Shown one piece after another: positions 1 through 13,245 of a stretch of 64,000 nt of DNA. The notes beneath the pieces are model-generated. The model ran no database searches. It was given only the letters and a program-made list of their open reading frames with translations, and was not told where the DNA came from. Every line of letters begins with the position of its first letter. The stretch's first letter is position 1. Source of the DNA: Acanthaster planci (taxonomy: Eukaryota > Echinodermata > Asteroidea > Valvatida > Acanthasteridae); the NCBI RefSeq assembly GCF_001949145.1, contig NW_019091359.1:1314540-1378539 (forward strand), written 5' to 3'. The position numbers were made by a program, and so were the translations under genes.

Positions 1-1491
1 TAAATTCTTGGACTGTTCTACGGTCTGGTGAAGGCAGCCATTTTGTGCACGATTCACAAGTGCATTGTAAATTTTAACTGTGTTCAACTTCTTGGGGAAG
101 CTGCAGTTACAAAATGCAATGGACTACATTGATATGCAAATTAATATGCAGGAAGTGATGCTTAATGGGCCTATGCAAAATGATTTTTTAATGCAATCCT
201 AGAGAATGCACCTGTGCCCCATTTTACATTGTTTTCGGCATTTCTTTCATGATTTTACAGTTTGCCGACAGTGTGATATCTTCTTGGTTTCATGCCAGTG
301 CTCATTTCCATATTCATCGGCAAAAAAAATCTGATTTCATGCATGGAAGAAACCTTATAGACTGCGACTCATCCTACAAAAAAAAGTTGCTTAAAGTTTG
401 GATAATCTGCAGTCGTATATGCTCATTCTGTTTTGATATATTGTTTTGTATGTAGGTACAGCAGTAAGCCAGCAAGCAACACATTCTTGCAAATAATTTC
501 ATCGAGCAAATTTTGGGTTCACATTTTAAACAGTAAATCCCCAAACTGAATGTCTTCCCTGAATGACATCGGAGCCACCCACTGTCCGTGAAAACATTTC
601 AAATGCTTGAATGCACTGCAATACAATTAAACCCCAAAAGGATGCCAAATATTTTGAAACACTTGGAAGGACTAGACAATGCCCCCCAAAATTCCCTGAG
701 AAAAATTTCATTGTAGGCCTCTTTAAGAAATCAGAAAATTCAGAATTCATGATGAGCCTCAGTCACAGCTGACAAATTGCAGAAGACCATGACTTATTGA
801 TAAGCATTCATTAAATGGGAATATCTTACCGTATTTAGTTTTACCAGATTGGTATAATTACTATACTGATGCCGAGATGAAATGACGCATAGCATATACC
901 GGTAAATCTAGGGATAAATTAGATCGGTTTAGAAGCCCACGGTACATAAAATACATGCACAATCGCATTTACACCATGCATTCCTTCTGTACTGTGACTG
1001 TCTTTTTCTAATTCCATTCATCCTGTTAGTTTTCACTAATTCCAATTTTTCTAATGGCCTGATCCTCCCATACTGTGTCAATGCTATGCATAAATCATAC
1101 CCTAGGGCCAGGCCCCCCCGGGGGACTAAATGCAGGGGATTTAACGGTAAATAAGCTTGACACCCCCCAACTCAAGACTGGTGGAACCAGCTTGCTGCCA
1201 GAGATGTACATGTATATGCGGTGGACTGATCAGTATTGGCAAGTCTGCTCCATGAGTTACTGAAAGAGGAATGTTTTTGGCAATCTTTCTTTTTTTTTGT
1301 TCTAAAGGTAACAAATGTCAAATAGGATTCCTCACTTGGTAACATATGGAGGCCATACAGCACAAACTCTGCTCTCTTTCTCTGTAACAAACAGTAAGAA
1401 TTTCAAACTGTTTGTGTCCTCCACAAGATAATTAAAAAGTGGTGCCAGAGGAAGAAACCATGACTTCCCAGACGGCAAATTTATATTTATT

Positions 1492-1527
1492 ATAACTAAG
1501 TTGTAAGTTATAACTAAGTTGTAAGTT
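1492..1527. repeat. 18-bp tandem duplication ataactaagttgtaagtt
   Basis: Two identical adjacent copies in an AT-rich stretch. Confidence 0.85.
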
Positions 1528-3447
1528 AGACAAAAATTGAATGAAAGTACACGATGTAACACATGAGGTATCCTTACTTATTCTGGTCTGAAATTTTCAT
1601 AAATTTGATTTTCCAGGGTACGGCAAAAACCGATTCGGGTTCCAGCAATTAGTCGGTGCTTATAAAAGAGGGTGCCTGTAAGAGAGGGCAACTGCTCCAT
1701 GGCAATCTCTACTGTCTGTTCAGCCAGAGTTTGGTCTACACAGTCGCTAGGCAATAGTCAAATGTCCCACCTTACGTGTGAGCTGGAGCCAAGGGATGGG
1801 AAGCACTATAATTAACCAAGTACACGTGTACATGTACAATGTACATGTACAATACAGTACTATGGGCCCTGAGCACGATTATGAGACGGGGCAATTTTCC
1901 CAACAACGGAGGTTGGTGGGAAATGCACTTTGTTGGTTCAAAAACGACTTTGCCTTGTGTACGCATCGCTTCCAACAAAGCAAACCCTTGCCATGAACAT
2001 GAAACTGCTCAACCGATGAGGGGGTGCTTCTGCTGAAGGCCGTTTTCTTGTGCTATAGTGTAAAATGTACCCTAATCACATCTGCTAATCCACTAAATGT
2101 GCTGTATGTCAGAACTGAAGTTTCTCTTTCTTTTCTTTTCTTTCCACATCCCTTTTTACCCAAATGAATGTTTATAAATCGTCAGCCAAATTCAGGCATC
2201 TACTATTAAAGAAATGTATTCCATTTCTAAGAAGCTACACATTGAATGCTGTCCTATACACCTAGTGTATACGCAGGTGACCACTTCTATTATTGACGTT
2301 CGTTCCCTCCAAATCAAGCATGCATCACATGTGCGCGCATGTGACAGTTAGTAGATCTTGAAGATGACACGCACGGTTAGCTCTTTCAACATCCCAACAG
2401 CTCTTCTCCCTCCTCATTGTTTTTTAGTCTTCTGCACCTCCCGCCCAGTATCAAAGGTGGAGTGCCTTGTAAAAAAGTCACGGTTTTTCCACCCATTTGC
2501 CATGCATCGTCCATTAGTGGATCTCAGTTTACATGGTCAATCCACGCAATGCCCTCCTTGCACTACTGCAGTGACTGAACACTCAGGTCAATGTCCATGC
2601 ATGCAGAAATAGGGTGCCATCTCCTTTTTTCATCTTGTCAATAACCACTTAACGATTTTTGGAAAATCACAATTATATCAACAGCAAACACTGATATGAC
2701 AGCACAACGGATCATTTTTCAAAGCTAAACAAAACGCAAAACTGGGCTCTCGCTGACACTGATGCAGAGAAAAAGGACGCTCTTAAAAAATATAATGTAT
2801 GTTTGACCTAAATTTGTAGATGATTTCTCCACCAAATTTAAAGTCGAGCGATTCATTCATCTTCCCATTTAAAATGTAGGAACTACCCGAAATGTCAAAT
2901 GCATAGATTAACCAACCGGTGGATGTAAGTACCAGTCCACCTGCATCTCCATGCATTCCTGTTAGCACAAGAGTTACTTAGTTCCATGCCGTTTGGATAT
3001 ACATGTACATGTACATGTATGTGGGGCAGCCTTCCCCTGCACTCCCGCAAGTCGCCTGGGGGATATTTGGACAATCCTGGACAGTGGGAAATGCCCAGAA
3101 TGAAACTGTTATTTTTTCCCTAAATTCTTCCCTGGAGGGTCAGTGTTTGTTCCTGATGACTCTCTCGCCGCTGAGTGGATTACGAGAGAGCAGATGCATA
3201 GAGACCGAGAATTTTCAGGCTCTAAGATTCAAAATTTGTTTATTCACATTGGGAGGTATTTCCACATGGCAAGTCAGGCTAGCTACAACACCCTGGAGTA
3301 CTATATACTGGTATATGGAGATGTTAATTTTTACTTCTTTTTTGGAAAATACAAACAAAATTGCATCCTTGAGTCTACTCGAATTACATAATGCTTGTGC
3401 TTGCAAGGCCAGCACAGTAATGTCATAATTTATGCTAAAAATGGAAC

Positions 3448-3500
3448 AAAAAATAAAGAAAACAAAGAAAAAAAAGAAAAAGAAAAAGAAAAAGAAAAGT
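3448..3500. repeat. Purine (A/G) tract
   Basis: Mostly GAAAAA units. Similar tracts lie at 18333-18388 and 31065-31102. Confidence 0.8.
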
Positions 3501-5460
3501 TGATCCACACACTATCAGCTATTTACTGTAAAAGTGTATCAATCACTCAATAACGAACAAAATGATTACATTTCCAGAATATTTCACATGTATCCGTATA
3601 AACCAACAGAGTTACAGATAATTTTTTCTTAAAGGGTGCTGGTACATATAAACATGCATGAGTAGTGAACCACACGCAGGGACAAAAACAGTTAATTCGC
3701 TCTTTTCACACTGCCACCATACCCACGCAGAGCCTCAATCTGGCAGCTTGTAAAATCACGTCGGAATCGCGTCAGTGTAGCTTTTAAATATTATCCAAAT
3801 GTGTGGTATAAGAGCTGATGTAACATCATTAAGCAACATACACAGGAATCATGGAACCGGCTATATTCACTGTGTAAAGTTGCCAGATCGAGGCTCTGTA
3901 TGCCCATGGCGGCAGTGTGTAAAATGAGCAGATAGACAGGCACTGTATGTGAGTGACCACCACACCAAAGCCTTTCTTTTGTAATCAGGGGCTCATGACT
4001 AATTAATTTACTATCCCCCAAAAGAAACCAAAAATGCTGCTGTCCAAAGACTGAACACTGACATCACCTTGCCTGTATGATCATATTTTGGTCCTTCTTG
4101 GTCTCCAAGTCCCTGGAACTTTGCAAGTCAAAGTATACAAGCCCAGTTTTTCGGCTGGCAGAAGGTGGGATTATACAGTGCGAGAAAATGGACTTTTTTT
4201 TGGTCTGTTAGTCGGTGACACAGGTACCAGCATGTTTGTCGGTAAACCAACAACAGAAATGCCATGATAATGCAAAACACACAAGGCTGACGTATGCTTG
4301 ACAACGTTATCTTGTTCACGCTCAAAGAACCAGGAAGAGCTTTATGCAAAGTACACACAATTTGCTTTGCTGACCAAACCCTGGTCGATATTGTAGTTTG
4401 AGGCCTACTTGAAAATGCTAAGGCAATCCGGACATGTATGTGGGGAGCACTTCAGGGTGATGGATATATGAAAGGGGGAGTGTTAATGCATACAAAATTG
4501 GAGTGGTCCTGGGACCCAATGGGTTTTACAACACCAGCAATAAACTCTTAATTTGATAAGTGCTGGGTCATGTCCCCAAATAGGGTGCTCAGTATAGGTA
4601 CACTACTGATAACAGCGACCTGCCTACCACAGGCACTGTACATGTATATGAACAAGTACTAAGTAAAGTTTGTAAATTCTGTATGCATCACATACATGTA
4701 ACTTATAAAGGCTGACAGCTGTGGGAAATTTCAGCCATCCAGAACTTAGCATGCACCAAACACAACAGTCTGCTGACAAAACACAAGCAACTGTGAGAGC
4801 TGGCATTTACCCAAGTTGTCTTTTGATTTGGGTGGGGTGCTGAGAGACAAGAGTTGATATTCCACAGCGGAATGCATAGCTGGGATCACGCCCTCGTGAC
4901 ACTGCCAGGAACAAGAGGCAAGACATAACTTAATTCACTTTGGTGATCTTTGAGAGACAATTTTAACGAGCTGAACTGAACTTCAAAGAGTAGCAGGGCT
5001 GAAAATACAGATGATCTTCTCAGCAAAAGTGAATAACTTAAAAGCAACAGCAAAAACATGCTATTTTCATCCATGGTCCATTCCTGCAAATTTGCTGTGC
5101 TGGACTTAGTTGCAGAAAGATAGCTTTGTGGTTGACAGACTGTCATACATGCAACAGTACTGAAAGAAGTTTTCATGGTGGATCTTGGTCTGGCAGCATC
5201 AAAACTCTAATGCGTTCGAAGTGTCCCTCTATCACAGAGATTTCTTTGAAGTTTGCACTTTGCAAGGATCTATCAGGACCCCATTTCATGGTGCTGCTAA
5301 GCAGACGATTTTACCCTTATAGAGGCTCCACAGATTTTATGGAGATAGTAAGCAGTGAGCACAGCAAAAGGCACACTTACCGGAACCTTGGAGGAACATG
5401 TGCTCTTGACCTAGTTACAAACATGTACATGTAATAGAAATCTCAATGCGTGTACATGTA

Positions 5461-5577
5461 AGTTTTGTGCTAAGCGTAGCAATGTTCCCATGATATATGC
5501 TACCACTAGGCCAAGTCTTGTGCTATGTATAGCAAGAATCTGCTTCGTGGTAAGCAGTGCCATGAAATTGGGCCCAG
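5461..5577. mobile_element. One-ended relative of the 36-kb MITE
   Basis: The right end, aagcagtgccatgaaattgggccc, corresponds to the end aagcagctctatgaaattggtcc at 36281. Internal tgctaagc, tagcaa and tgctacc words resemble the arm of the other copy. The matching left end is not clear, so this is a fragment or an older copy. Confidence 0.5.
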
Positions 5578-8500
5578 GTAAAAGCTATGTGTTGCCATAG
5601 TAACAGACTGACACCTTTGCAATCTCCCTTTTTAGGGTATACTGTGAAAAACTTACTGAAGTTGGCCAATTTCAAAATGTAATCATGCACAAATAATGTT
5701 GTAAACATACATGTATGTGGGCCTTGCTAAACGTTATGGTTAGTTTTCTAACATCACTGCTCTCTGAACAGTGCCAAACATGATCATTTTCTGTTTAAAT
5801 AATAACTATGAAATCAAGAAAGTAGTGAGCTCAGAGAGAGAGAGAAAAAAAAAACAAAAAAAAAAACACATTTAGAAAAAATATCACCAGGTATGAAAGT
5901 GATGATTGATTCTCAGCTGTGACACTGTCACCAACTAAAGTTTCTGAGGTGATGTTGCTGTCTGTTTTCAAGAAATCCGCTCCTAATGTTGAAATATGAA
6001 TTGTTTCACGTTATACCAATACCTCAAAATTGAATAGTCACAAATAACTCTCACAGGGTCAACAGCTTAATTCAGATTTGACTTTTTTAGTATTTTTGTG
6101 AAAAGTTTTTCCTGAAGTCAAAACAAGCATCTTTCATCCAACTGACAGTTTCTAAGGAACATTTCACTTAACGATTTCAAAAGGATCTTCTTTTCTGCAC
6201 CAAGGCCAAAATACAGAGCACTTCACTACTCTAGACTCTGCCAAAATGACCACCTTTTGTATACAATCCTTTGTATATGCAAACAAAGTCCCTGAAAATC
6301 ATGACAGTAATGTGTAAGACCACTTCAGGGCTTCTTCTTCTTCGTCAATACACCTCTGGGGAACACTTCTACATAGTGACAAGGCTGATACCTTGTGACA
6401 TGCCCCAAACCACTGGTATTCAAACCTGGATTTGGCAGTCCTTGGAAAAAGCAACAATGTAAACCAGGGAAAAAAAGGCACAGAACCAATGGCACTACAG
6501 ACAAGCCTAGCCAAGTCATGTCCAAAGAAGCAAACCATGAGCTCAAATTTTTCCAGTTTTACTCATGAAGAAAAATTCCAGTTGCAGAGGGGGAAGTAGT
6601 AGTTAACTATTACATTGGAGGATCACAGTAACACTGCGGCATGAAATGTGTACTCCTGCCCATACTTCAATTTGTACAGTGACTAAAAAAGTAATGAGAA
6701 CATATAAATTTGGACAAGGCAGTTTTAGATATTTCCAACAAAGGTATATAGTAACGCAATATGAGGTACCGGTATCAGGGAATAAACATGCATCTTATGA
6801 TTTAAACTTATAATTCCCGAGCATTTCTGACCGAGGAGAATCCTAATTTTTCTTTTAAAAGGAAAAAAAAAAGGCATGTACAGTTTCTTTGTACTTTTCT
6901 TTTTCCGTTTTACTTTAATCAATGCTAGCTGGGTCACGCCAGTCCCGAATCCATTGAATATTACAGACTCTTGGTGTGAAACTTTTTGGATAATTAGATT
7001 TAGAATCAACAAGGGTTAATCTTCACAACTGATGGCACAAAAATGGACTTTACTTTCAGGTAAAGCTTTTCTATTCTCAACTCATAGGCACACAGTGTAA
7101 TCATGGCTGATCGACTTCAATATGGCACCGTATGTTAGTTACCACTGTCCCAGCATGGTGTCCATCTGAGCTAGTTTTACTTGTAAGCACCGCAATATGT
7201 CATCTTCAAATATCCTCACTTAATGGCATTGCATCAAGGTAAGAATTATACTTTCGAATGACAGGTTTCGGTTTTTATTGACAGCATCGACAAGGTTACA
7301 CTGAAACTGTGAAACTGTGTATTATTCATGTGCGCAAAATTTGTACGTTAGATCTGTATTATTTCTCAGAGTTGTCCCGGCAGGAGTGAGGTTAATATGG
7401 GAGGGGGGGCAGCTGGCAGAATGACGATATCGCCAATCTACCAAGCGAAACACCAGGGGGGGAAAAAGCGGCAGAGACTGCAGGCTTGACCCGTAATGCA
7501 GTTATCCAAACGCCACTTAGCAAACAAAATCAGATTACACACCACCCCCATCCCTGGTGTCAAAACTGACTGCTGGCCAAACTGTTTGTGTTGGGCTTGT
7601 CTATGGATTGGTAGAGGAAGGGGGACGAGATATGATGACAATATCGGGCGAAAAACAGAAGACAGATGACTGTGCCGACAGCAAACAGCTAGAGCCGGTC
7701 TCTGAAGGAAGGGAAATGACGTGAATGGAACTTTTCACATCATTTTAGGAAAATTTGCACTCTAATGTATGTGAACGGTATCAAAAAAACAAAAAAGGGG
7801 ACTGACATGGACTTAATGGAATAAATGAAGTTTGAAGGTTGTAGGAGACTGTACATGTACACGTACGTTCTTTATACTACTTGGAAATAGAGCTTTTTTA
7901 TGCGAAGAACAGTGTACAAATAACACATGTACATGTATAACAATTACCTTTACACAAAACAAACAGTCTCCATGCATACATGTTTGGCTTAGAATAACGT
8001 TATTTTAAAATTTCGATGAACGCATAACAAACTTGATAAAGAGGGATCTCCAAGTGCATGCAACACTAAACACGTGCATATGTATGCATGAATGACCTGA
8101 GAAACCTTGACCTATTTCTCTAGAAAGATTTAAAAAGAAGATTTCCATGAAAAATTACAGATGGATAATTGCAGAAATCTGATATATGATTTTGTAAGTT
8201 CAGAACACATTTTCTAATTTCCAAGAGTGATGAATTAGTGCAAATTGCCTGCCAAACAAATAGTAATAGTTTGAAATCAATTCCGGTGATATTTCCATGT
8301 CAAATAACAAAGGTCTGATGTAACAGGGACACAAAAATGTCACACTTTTGGACCCCTGATTTCTGGAGTTACCCAGTTGAAAGAGGGACATAAAGGCAGA
8401 TTCCATTATGACAGGACCAGAAACCAAGCTGATCTGATGGTACCGTACAAAGCTCCATTGTTTCAAGAATGGTTTCTACATGGTGATAAAAAAAATCCTT

Positions 8501-9569
8501 ACATTATGGATGCATATCCTGCATGTGCCATGTCCTTTTTTTGGAGGGGGGGAGGCAAAATTTAGGAAAATGTTGAAGCACACACTTTTTCATAAACACT
8601 TCCAACCAATGCCAGATGGTACCAACAACCCTATCCAACACTCTCAGGTGTGTAACTATGGGAAGTTTCAGAATTTAACTTCATACGTAACAGCTTGTGG
8701 TTTTTAAGTACAGCTGCGGTAACTAGGAAATACAGGTACACGTATCTCTGTTGTGAACATGGCATTCTGGAGAGCACTGTTGGACTCATTTCCCATCCCC
8801 TGTAAAGACGCAACAAAATTAATGCCCATGCTATGTCATTCCAAAGCCCTAACCCTTTGGACTGCTCTTGACATGATGACATCATACAGTGGACACAGAT
8901 GACATCTACAATGAATCAGTAATTAAGCATGGTCAACTTACTCAATGTGGACAGCACGCTAACAAGCCTGAGTGTTTTAAGATGGATTATAGCATGCACT
9001 GCGTGGATAACGTAATAGGATTATTGGTGGCAGCCAAAAAATCCCACTTACAATCTGCCTGCACGGAATTAACACCAATTTCATTTTGATTACTGGCTAC
9101 CAAAAGAAAAAGCAATGAATTGAAATGTTCAGCTTGCTGTTTTTTCCCAAACTGCACAAATCAGTAAATGAGGAATTCATAATCAAAATTATCTTTTCCT
9201 CATTAACATCTGATGCTAATGAAAATATCATTTATGAACGATATGTTTCAGAGGCAGAGCCTACGCGCACAGTGTAGGTGAAAAGTACGTATGCGTTATA
9301 AATCATGCAAAATGTGAAAGACTGCATCAAAGTTCATGACAATATACAAGCTGAACAGTTGTTGCAATCATTTCACTTGATACATGCACATGCACAACTA
9401 GAAGACAGTTTCTTCATCAAGAACTCACTAAAGACAAATTCCTCCATTTGTTTGGACGGCCACTGGAAGGAGACGTGCACACTGTCACGAGTTTGTACCT
9501 TTAACCAGAAGCTAGAGGCATTCTTTCAGGCTTGAATTTATGAGCCCGGTAGCACTTTGGAAAACACAA

Positions 9570-9737
9570 TCAAACTTGTTGCAAATGTAACCCTGGGTTC
9601 ATTTTAGCCTGCTTGTCTTGCTCCCTGCTCTGAGGAGGGTCGTGGCCCTTGGCTATCCTCCAAGACACTGGTACAACACCGTCTTGCAGCATATGCTCTC
9701 TGCTTGCATCACATTTTCCTACAATTGCCTCGACTTC
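9570..9737 (-). CDS. Possible terminal exon with stop
   Basis: A strong polypyrimidine acceptor (ctccgcttgcatcag|GAAGTC) opens a phase-0 frame of 55 residues starting EVEAIVGKCDASREHMLQDG and ending NPGLHLQQV, then TGA (9570-9572). G-starting codons make up over a third, as in real coding DNA. No good donor occurs inside, so it would be a last exon. I saw no AATAAA close downstream on the minus strand, which weakens it. Function unknown. Confidence 0.35.
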   Translation of the reverse strand, partial: EVEAIVGKCDASREHMLQDGVVPVSWRIAKGHDPPQSREQDKQAKMNPGLHLQQV

Positions 9738-11628
9738 CTGATGCAAGCGGAGGGATAAAGTGTCAAGAAAGACAGACACAGAAAGACACATATCCATGTT
9801 TTAAAGTGATCACCGACACAGCCAGCTGCTTTTCCGAAAAACACATGAAAAGAAGAACTACATGTGATTATGTAGATGCTTCTTTTACTAAGTGACACAA
9901 ATTCAGTTGTGAAGCAGTAATGAGTGGAGGGACGCATTTTTCACTTGAAAATGTCAAAGACCAGCGTTTACTGATTACCTAATCTCCATCCCAACAAAAA
10001 TCCACAGTGACACGCGCACAGCCTACGTGACCGCGCATTAAATCAGGGGTCTGCGATCCTTCCACTGCGGACGTGTGAGGCTTATGAAGTACGCATAGGC
10101 CACCAAATGGATCCCGGGGTGATTTAAGGTCTCAGTTTTGCCATTCATTATTCCCCAGGAGGGAGAAGCTGCAGGGTTCTCAGAAAATTGCACCCTTGGG
10201 TCAGTCCATAAGAGTGGCAATTCCATATTCTCTTTTTTTTTCCCCGGGGTTAAAAAAATTACTTTTACAGAGCAAGTTTACACAGGCATGATTTTGATTT
10301 TACACAAAAAAAACCCCAAACTTGCGAACACAAGGCTTTTCTTGTAGACAAAATTACTCCTCTTGGTACAAAAGATGTGTTTTTTATACATCAGGTGCAT
10401 CAGCACTTTGGACATCTACGGCTGGTTGTACTTCCCAGTATATAGAACATTTTGCACACTGCGCAAACACGCACCTGATGGTGTTGAATACATAGTTCTA
10501 ATTTTTCTACAAAGATGGTGTCCTCTGAGGGACATCTAGAGAAAGAGACAACAAAGTCCTACATGTAGGTTTGGATGACTTGCCACTCAAAGTGGCTTGT
10601 AAAGTTTCCAACAGAAAAAGGCATGAAATAAAGACCACGAACAACAGATTTTTCTAGGAGCTCATATCTGAACTTGATATTCATCCAACCAAAAAGTTCC
10701 ATACAGGACTCTTCAAGGGTAAATCTGCTTGATTCTGAAATGTCAACAAGAATCCGTTTTCAGTTCATTTCTATAAGCCAAGTTTTTGAAAACTGATACC
10801 TACAAAAATTGTTAAGCGCCCCTTCAAAAAATCTGGTTTACAATCCTCCTGCTAAATAGAGCTGTGTTTGCATTATCCATTCCCCTGGAGAATTTCTACC
10901 ATGCTTATTCGGCCTTGCACAGTTATAATCCAATGTGCACTGGGCCCATGCAACTTCATTAATTGTTACTGGTATTCCCTTCCTCTGCCCTTGCTCCGTC
11001 CTCCCTCAGTCACGGTTCAGTTAGATGCAGATGAACCCACACGGCAACAAACTCCCTAACCACAAATCCACTCATGGCAATCCCTGTACACACACTGTTG
11101 AACATGTTTATTTTGCCAATGCACTGACACCCTGTTTACAGTAGATACATACTCCATACACCAGGCATGAGGGAATCCTACATGTGCTTCCCTGCCGAGG
11201 CATGGGATGTCAAGATTTTTTTCATCTGTTTGGTTCTTACACATTCAAACAAAATATCTTGAGAGTCACTGAATGGAATACATCCATCGGTTCAGGTATG
11301 TGTACTAGAAATCGTGCATGAGCAGAGCTGAACAAAAAGCTCATTAAAGGTAACAAAATGGTAACAAGCAAATTGTCATGGATACAATAAAAACAAATGG
11401 CTTTAACCACTGGAGTTAACATCACCACCACAATAACACCATAGTATCAACTGTGCCTGAATCACTGAAGTCCAGCTGGTTAGGGACCTGAAAGAGGACG
11501 TATTTCCACACACATGCCCAAAATGAACCCTTATTGATTCTGCTTAAAAACTGTGTTGAAAAACAAGGAAAAATGAAAAAAAGAAAAGGAGGGATTTTGG
11601 CAGTCTCATTAGTAAATAAACAACTCAC

Positions 11629-11685
11629 CTTGTGCAGTCTCCTGACTGCAAAGCATCCTGCTGGTACATCTACACAAAGTCCTCT
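11629..11685 (-). CDS. Possible exon, RGLCVDVPAGCFAVRRLHK
   Basis: A 57-nt, phase 0/0 candidate with donor CACAAG|gtgagt and acceptor gttcactgag|AGAGGA. The frame reads RGLCVDVPAGCFAVRRLHK and is rich in G-starting codons. It could follow the Ser/Arg-rich exon, which ends in phase 0, and precede the terminal candidate at 9570-9737, which begins in phase 0. Not recognised. Confidence 0.33.
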
Positions 11686-12530
11686 CTCAGTGAACAGCAC
11701 ATGACATTTACTACTATCCCTCTATGTACACACCAAGTGTGTACATGTACATGTATCGTGCCCAGTGACGTTGATCACACTGCGACGCTACCCAGAACTG
11801 GTGTACACACATACTCTCCCATCCTCATGGTTAGATGCATCCTTCGTGAAATGGAAAAAAAAAAAAAAATGCCACGCACTCCATCTCTGCAATAAACTGC
11901 CTCCTATGCACATGGCTGCCTTTCCTAATAACCGCCGCACGCACACATGTTCGTCATTGGGGGCTGTAGGCAAACAATGGGCCAAGTCGTTTGGAAAATT
12001 TGAGTTGAAAAGGGAAAAGAGAAAACGTGGCGCAGCACGTTCCACTCTCTCAATGGTGAGGTCTCCCCTCCACAAAAATAAGGACACCGAAACCAAAAAT
12101 AGCTGCTGGTGGACTCTTCAATTGCCTTATTCAAGTGTCATCCCAGCGTCTGTGGTCTTGCACTGTGGCTCCTTTTTCTTCTGCCCATTCTTATGTAAAG
12201 TTGTTAAGCTCCAGAAGAATGCCGGCCAATAAATGCAGGTGGGTGCATGTATGCTAACCTGCCGAGGTGTGTGTCTGTAGCGTCGTGTACACTGCACCCT
12301 CCGAGGTGGTTGGTCCCTTTCGAGTAACGGTCTTTCCCGGTAAACATAGATCGACAGAACAATATATGCACCCTGCCACATAATGGCACGTGCTTGCTAC
12401 AGTAGGGAGATAGCATATGAGGGAGATCATGGGACAACTGATGCATGGTGGCTGTCTTTAGGGGATAAAGCAAGCTTAATGTACATCAACCCCTGAACCA
12501 TACGCGGTTAACCGCAGGCAAGAGGAAAAC

Positions 12531-13245
12531 NNNNNNNNNNNNNNNNNNNNNNNNNNNNNNNNNNNNNNNNNNNNNNNNNNNNNNNNNNNNNNNNNNNNNN
12601 NNNNNNNNNNNNNNNNNNNNNNNNNNNNNNNNNNNNNNNNNNNNNNNNNNNNNNNNNNNNNNNNNNNNNNNNNNNNNNNNNNNNNNNNNNNNNNNNNNNN
12701 NNNNNNNNNNNNNNNNNNNNNNNNNNNNNNNNNNNNNNNNNNNNNNNNNNNNNNNNNNNNNNNNNNNNNNNNNNNNNNNNNNNNNNNNNNNNNNNNNNNN
12801 NNNNNNNNNNNNNNNNNNNNNNNNNNNNNNNNNNNNNNNNNNNNNNNNNNNNNNNNNNNNNNNNNNNNNNNNNNNNNNNNNNNNNNNNNNNNNNNNNNNN
12901 NNNNNNNNNNNNNNNNNNNNNNNNNNNNNNNNNNNNNNNNNNNNNNNNNNNNNNNNNNNNNNNNNNNNNNNNNNNNNNNNNNNNNNNNNNNNNNNNNNNN
13001 NNNNNNNNNNNNNNNNNNNNNNNNNNNNNNNNNNNNNNNNNNNNNNNNNNNNNNNNNNNNNNNNNNNNNNNNNNNNNNNNNNNNNNNNNNNNNNNNNNNN
13101 NNNNNNNNNNNNNNNNNNNNNNNNNNNNNNNNNNNNNNNNNNNNNNNNNNNNNNNNNNNNNNNNNNNNNNNNNNNNNNNNNNNNNNNNNNNNNNNNNNNN
13201 NNNNNNNNNNNNNNNNNNNNNNNNNNNNNNNNNNNNNNNNNNNNN
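12531..13245. other. Assembly gap (715 N)
   Basis: The apparent long open frame that crosses it on the minus strand (12486-13442) is produced by the unknown bases and is not a gene. A single N also occurs at 32156. Confidence 0.99.

Larger units (their letters stand above)
1..9569. other. Non-coding stretch, no convincing gene
   Basis: AT-rich DNA with TACATGTA clusters (1816-1850, 3001-3020), two short simple repeats, a purine tract and one MITE relative at 5461-5577. Open frames are short, compositionally random and unsupported by paired splice sites. Intergenic or intronic. Confidence 0.6.

Noticed and set aside
11970-12055. Plus-strand frame KQWAKSFGKFELKREKRKRG with donor ATG|gtgagg
   Set aside because: It lies opposite the putative minus-strand gene, the acceptor is weak and the composition is simple (Lys/Arg from a purine-rich tract).
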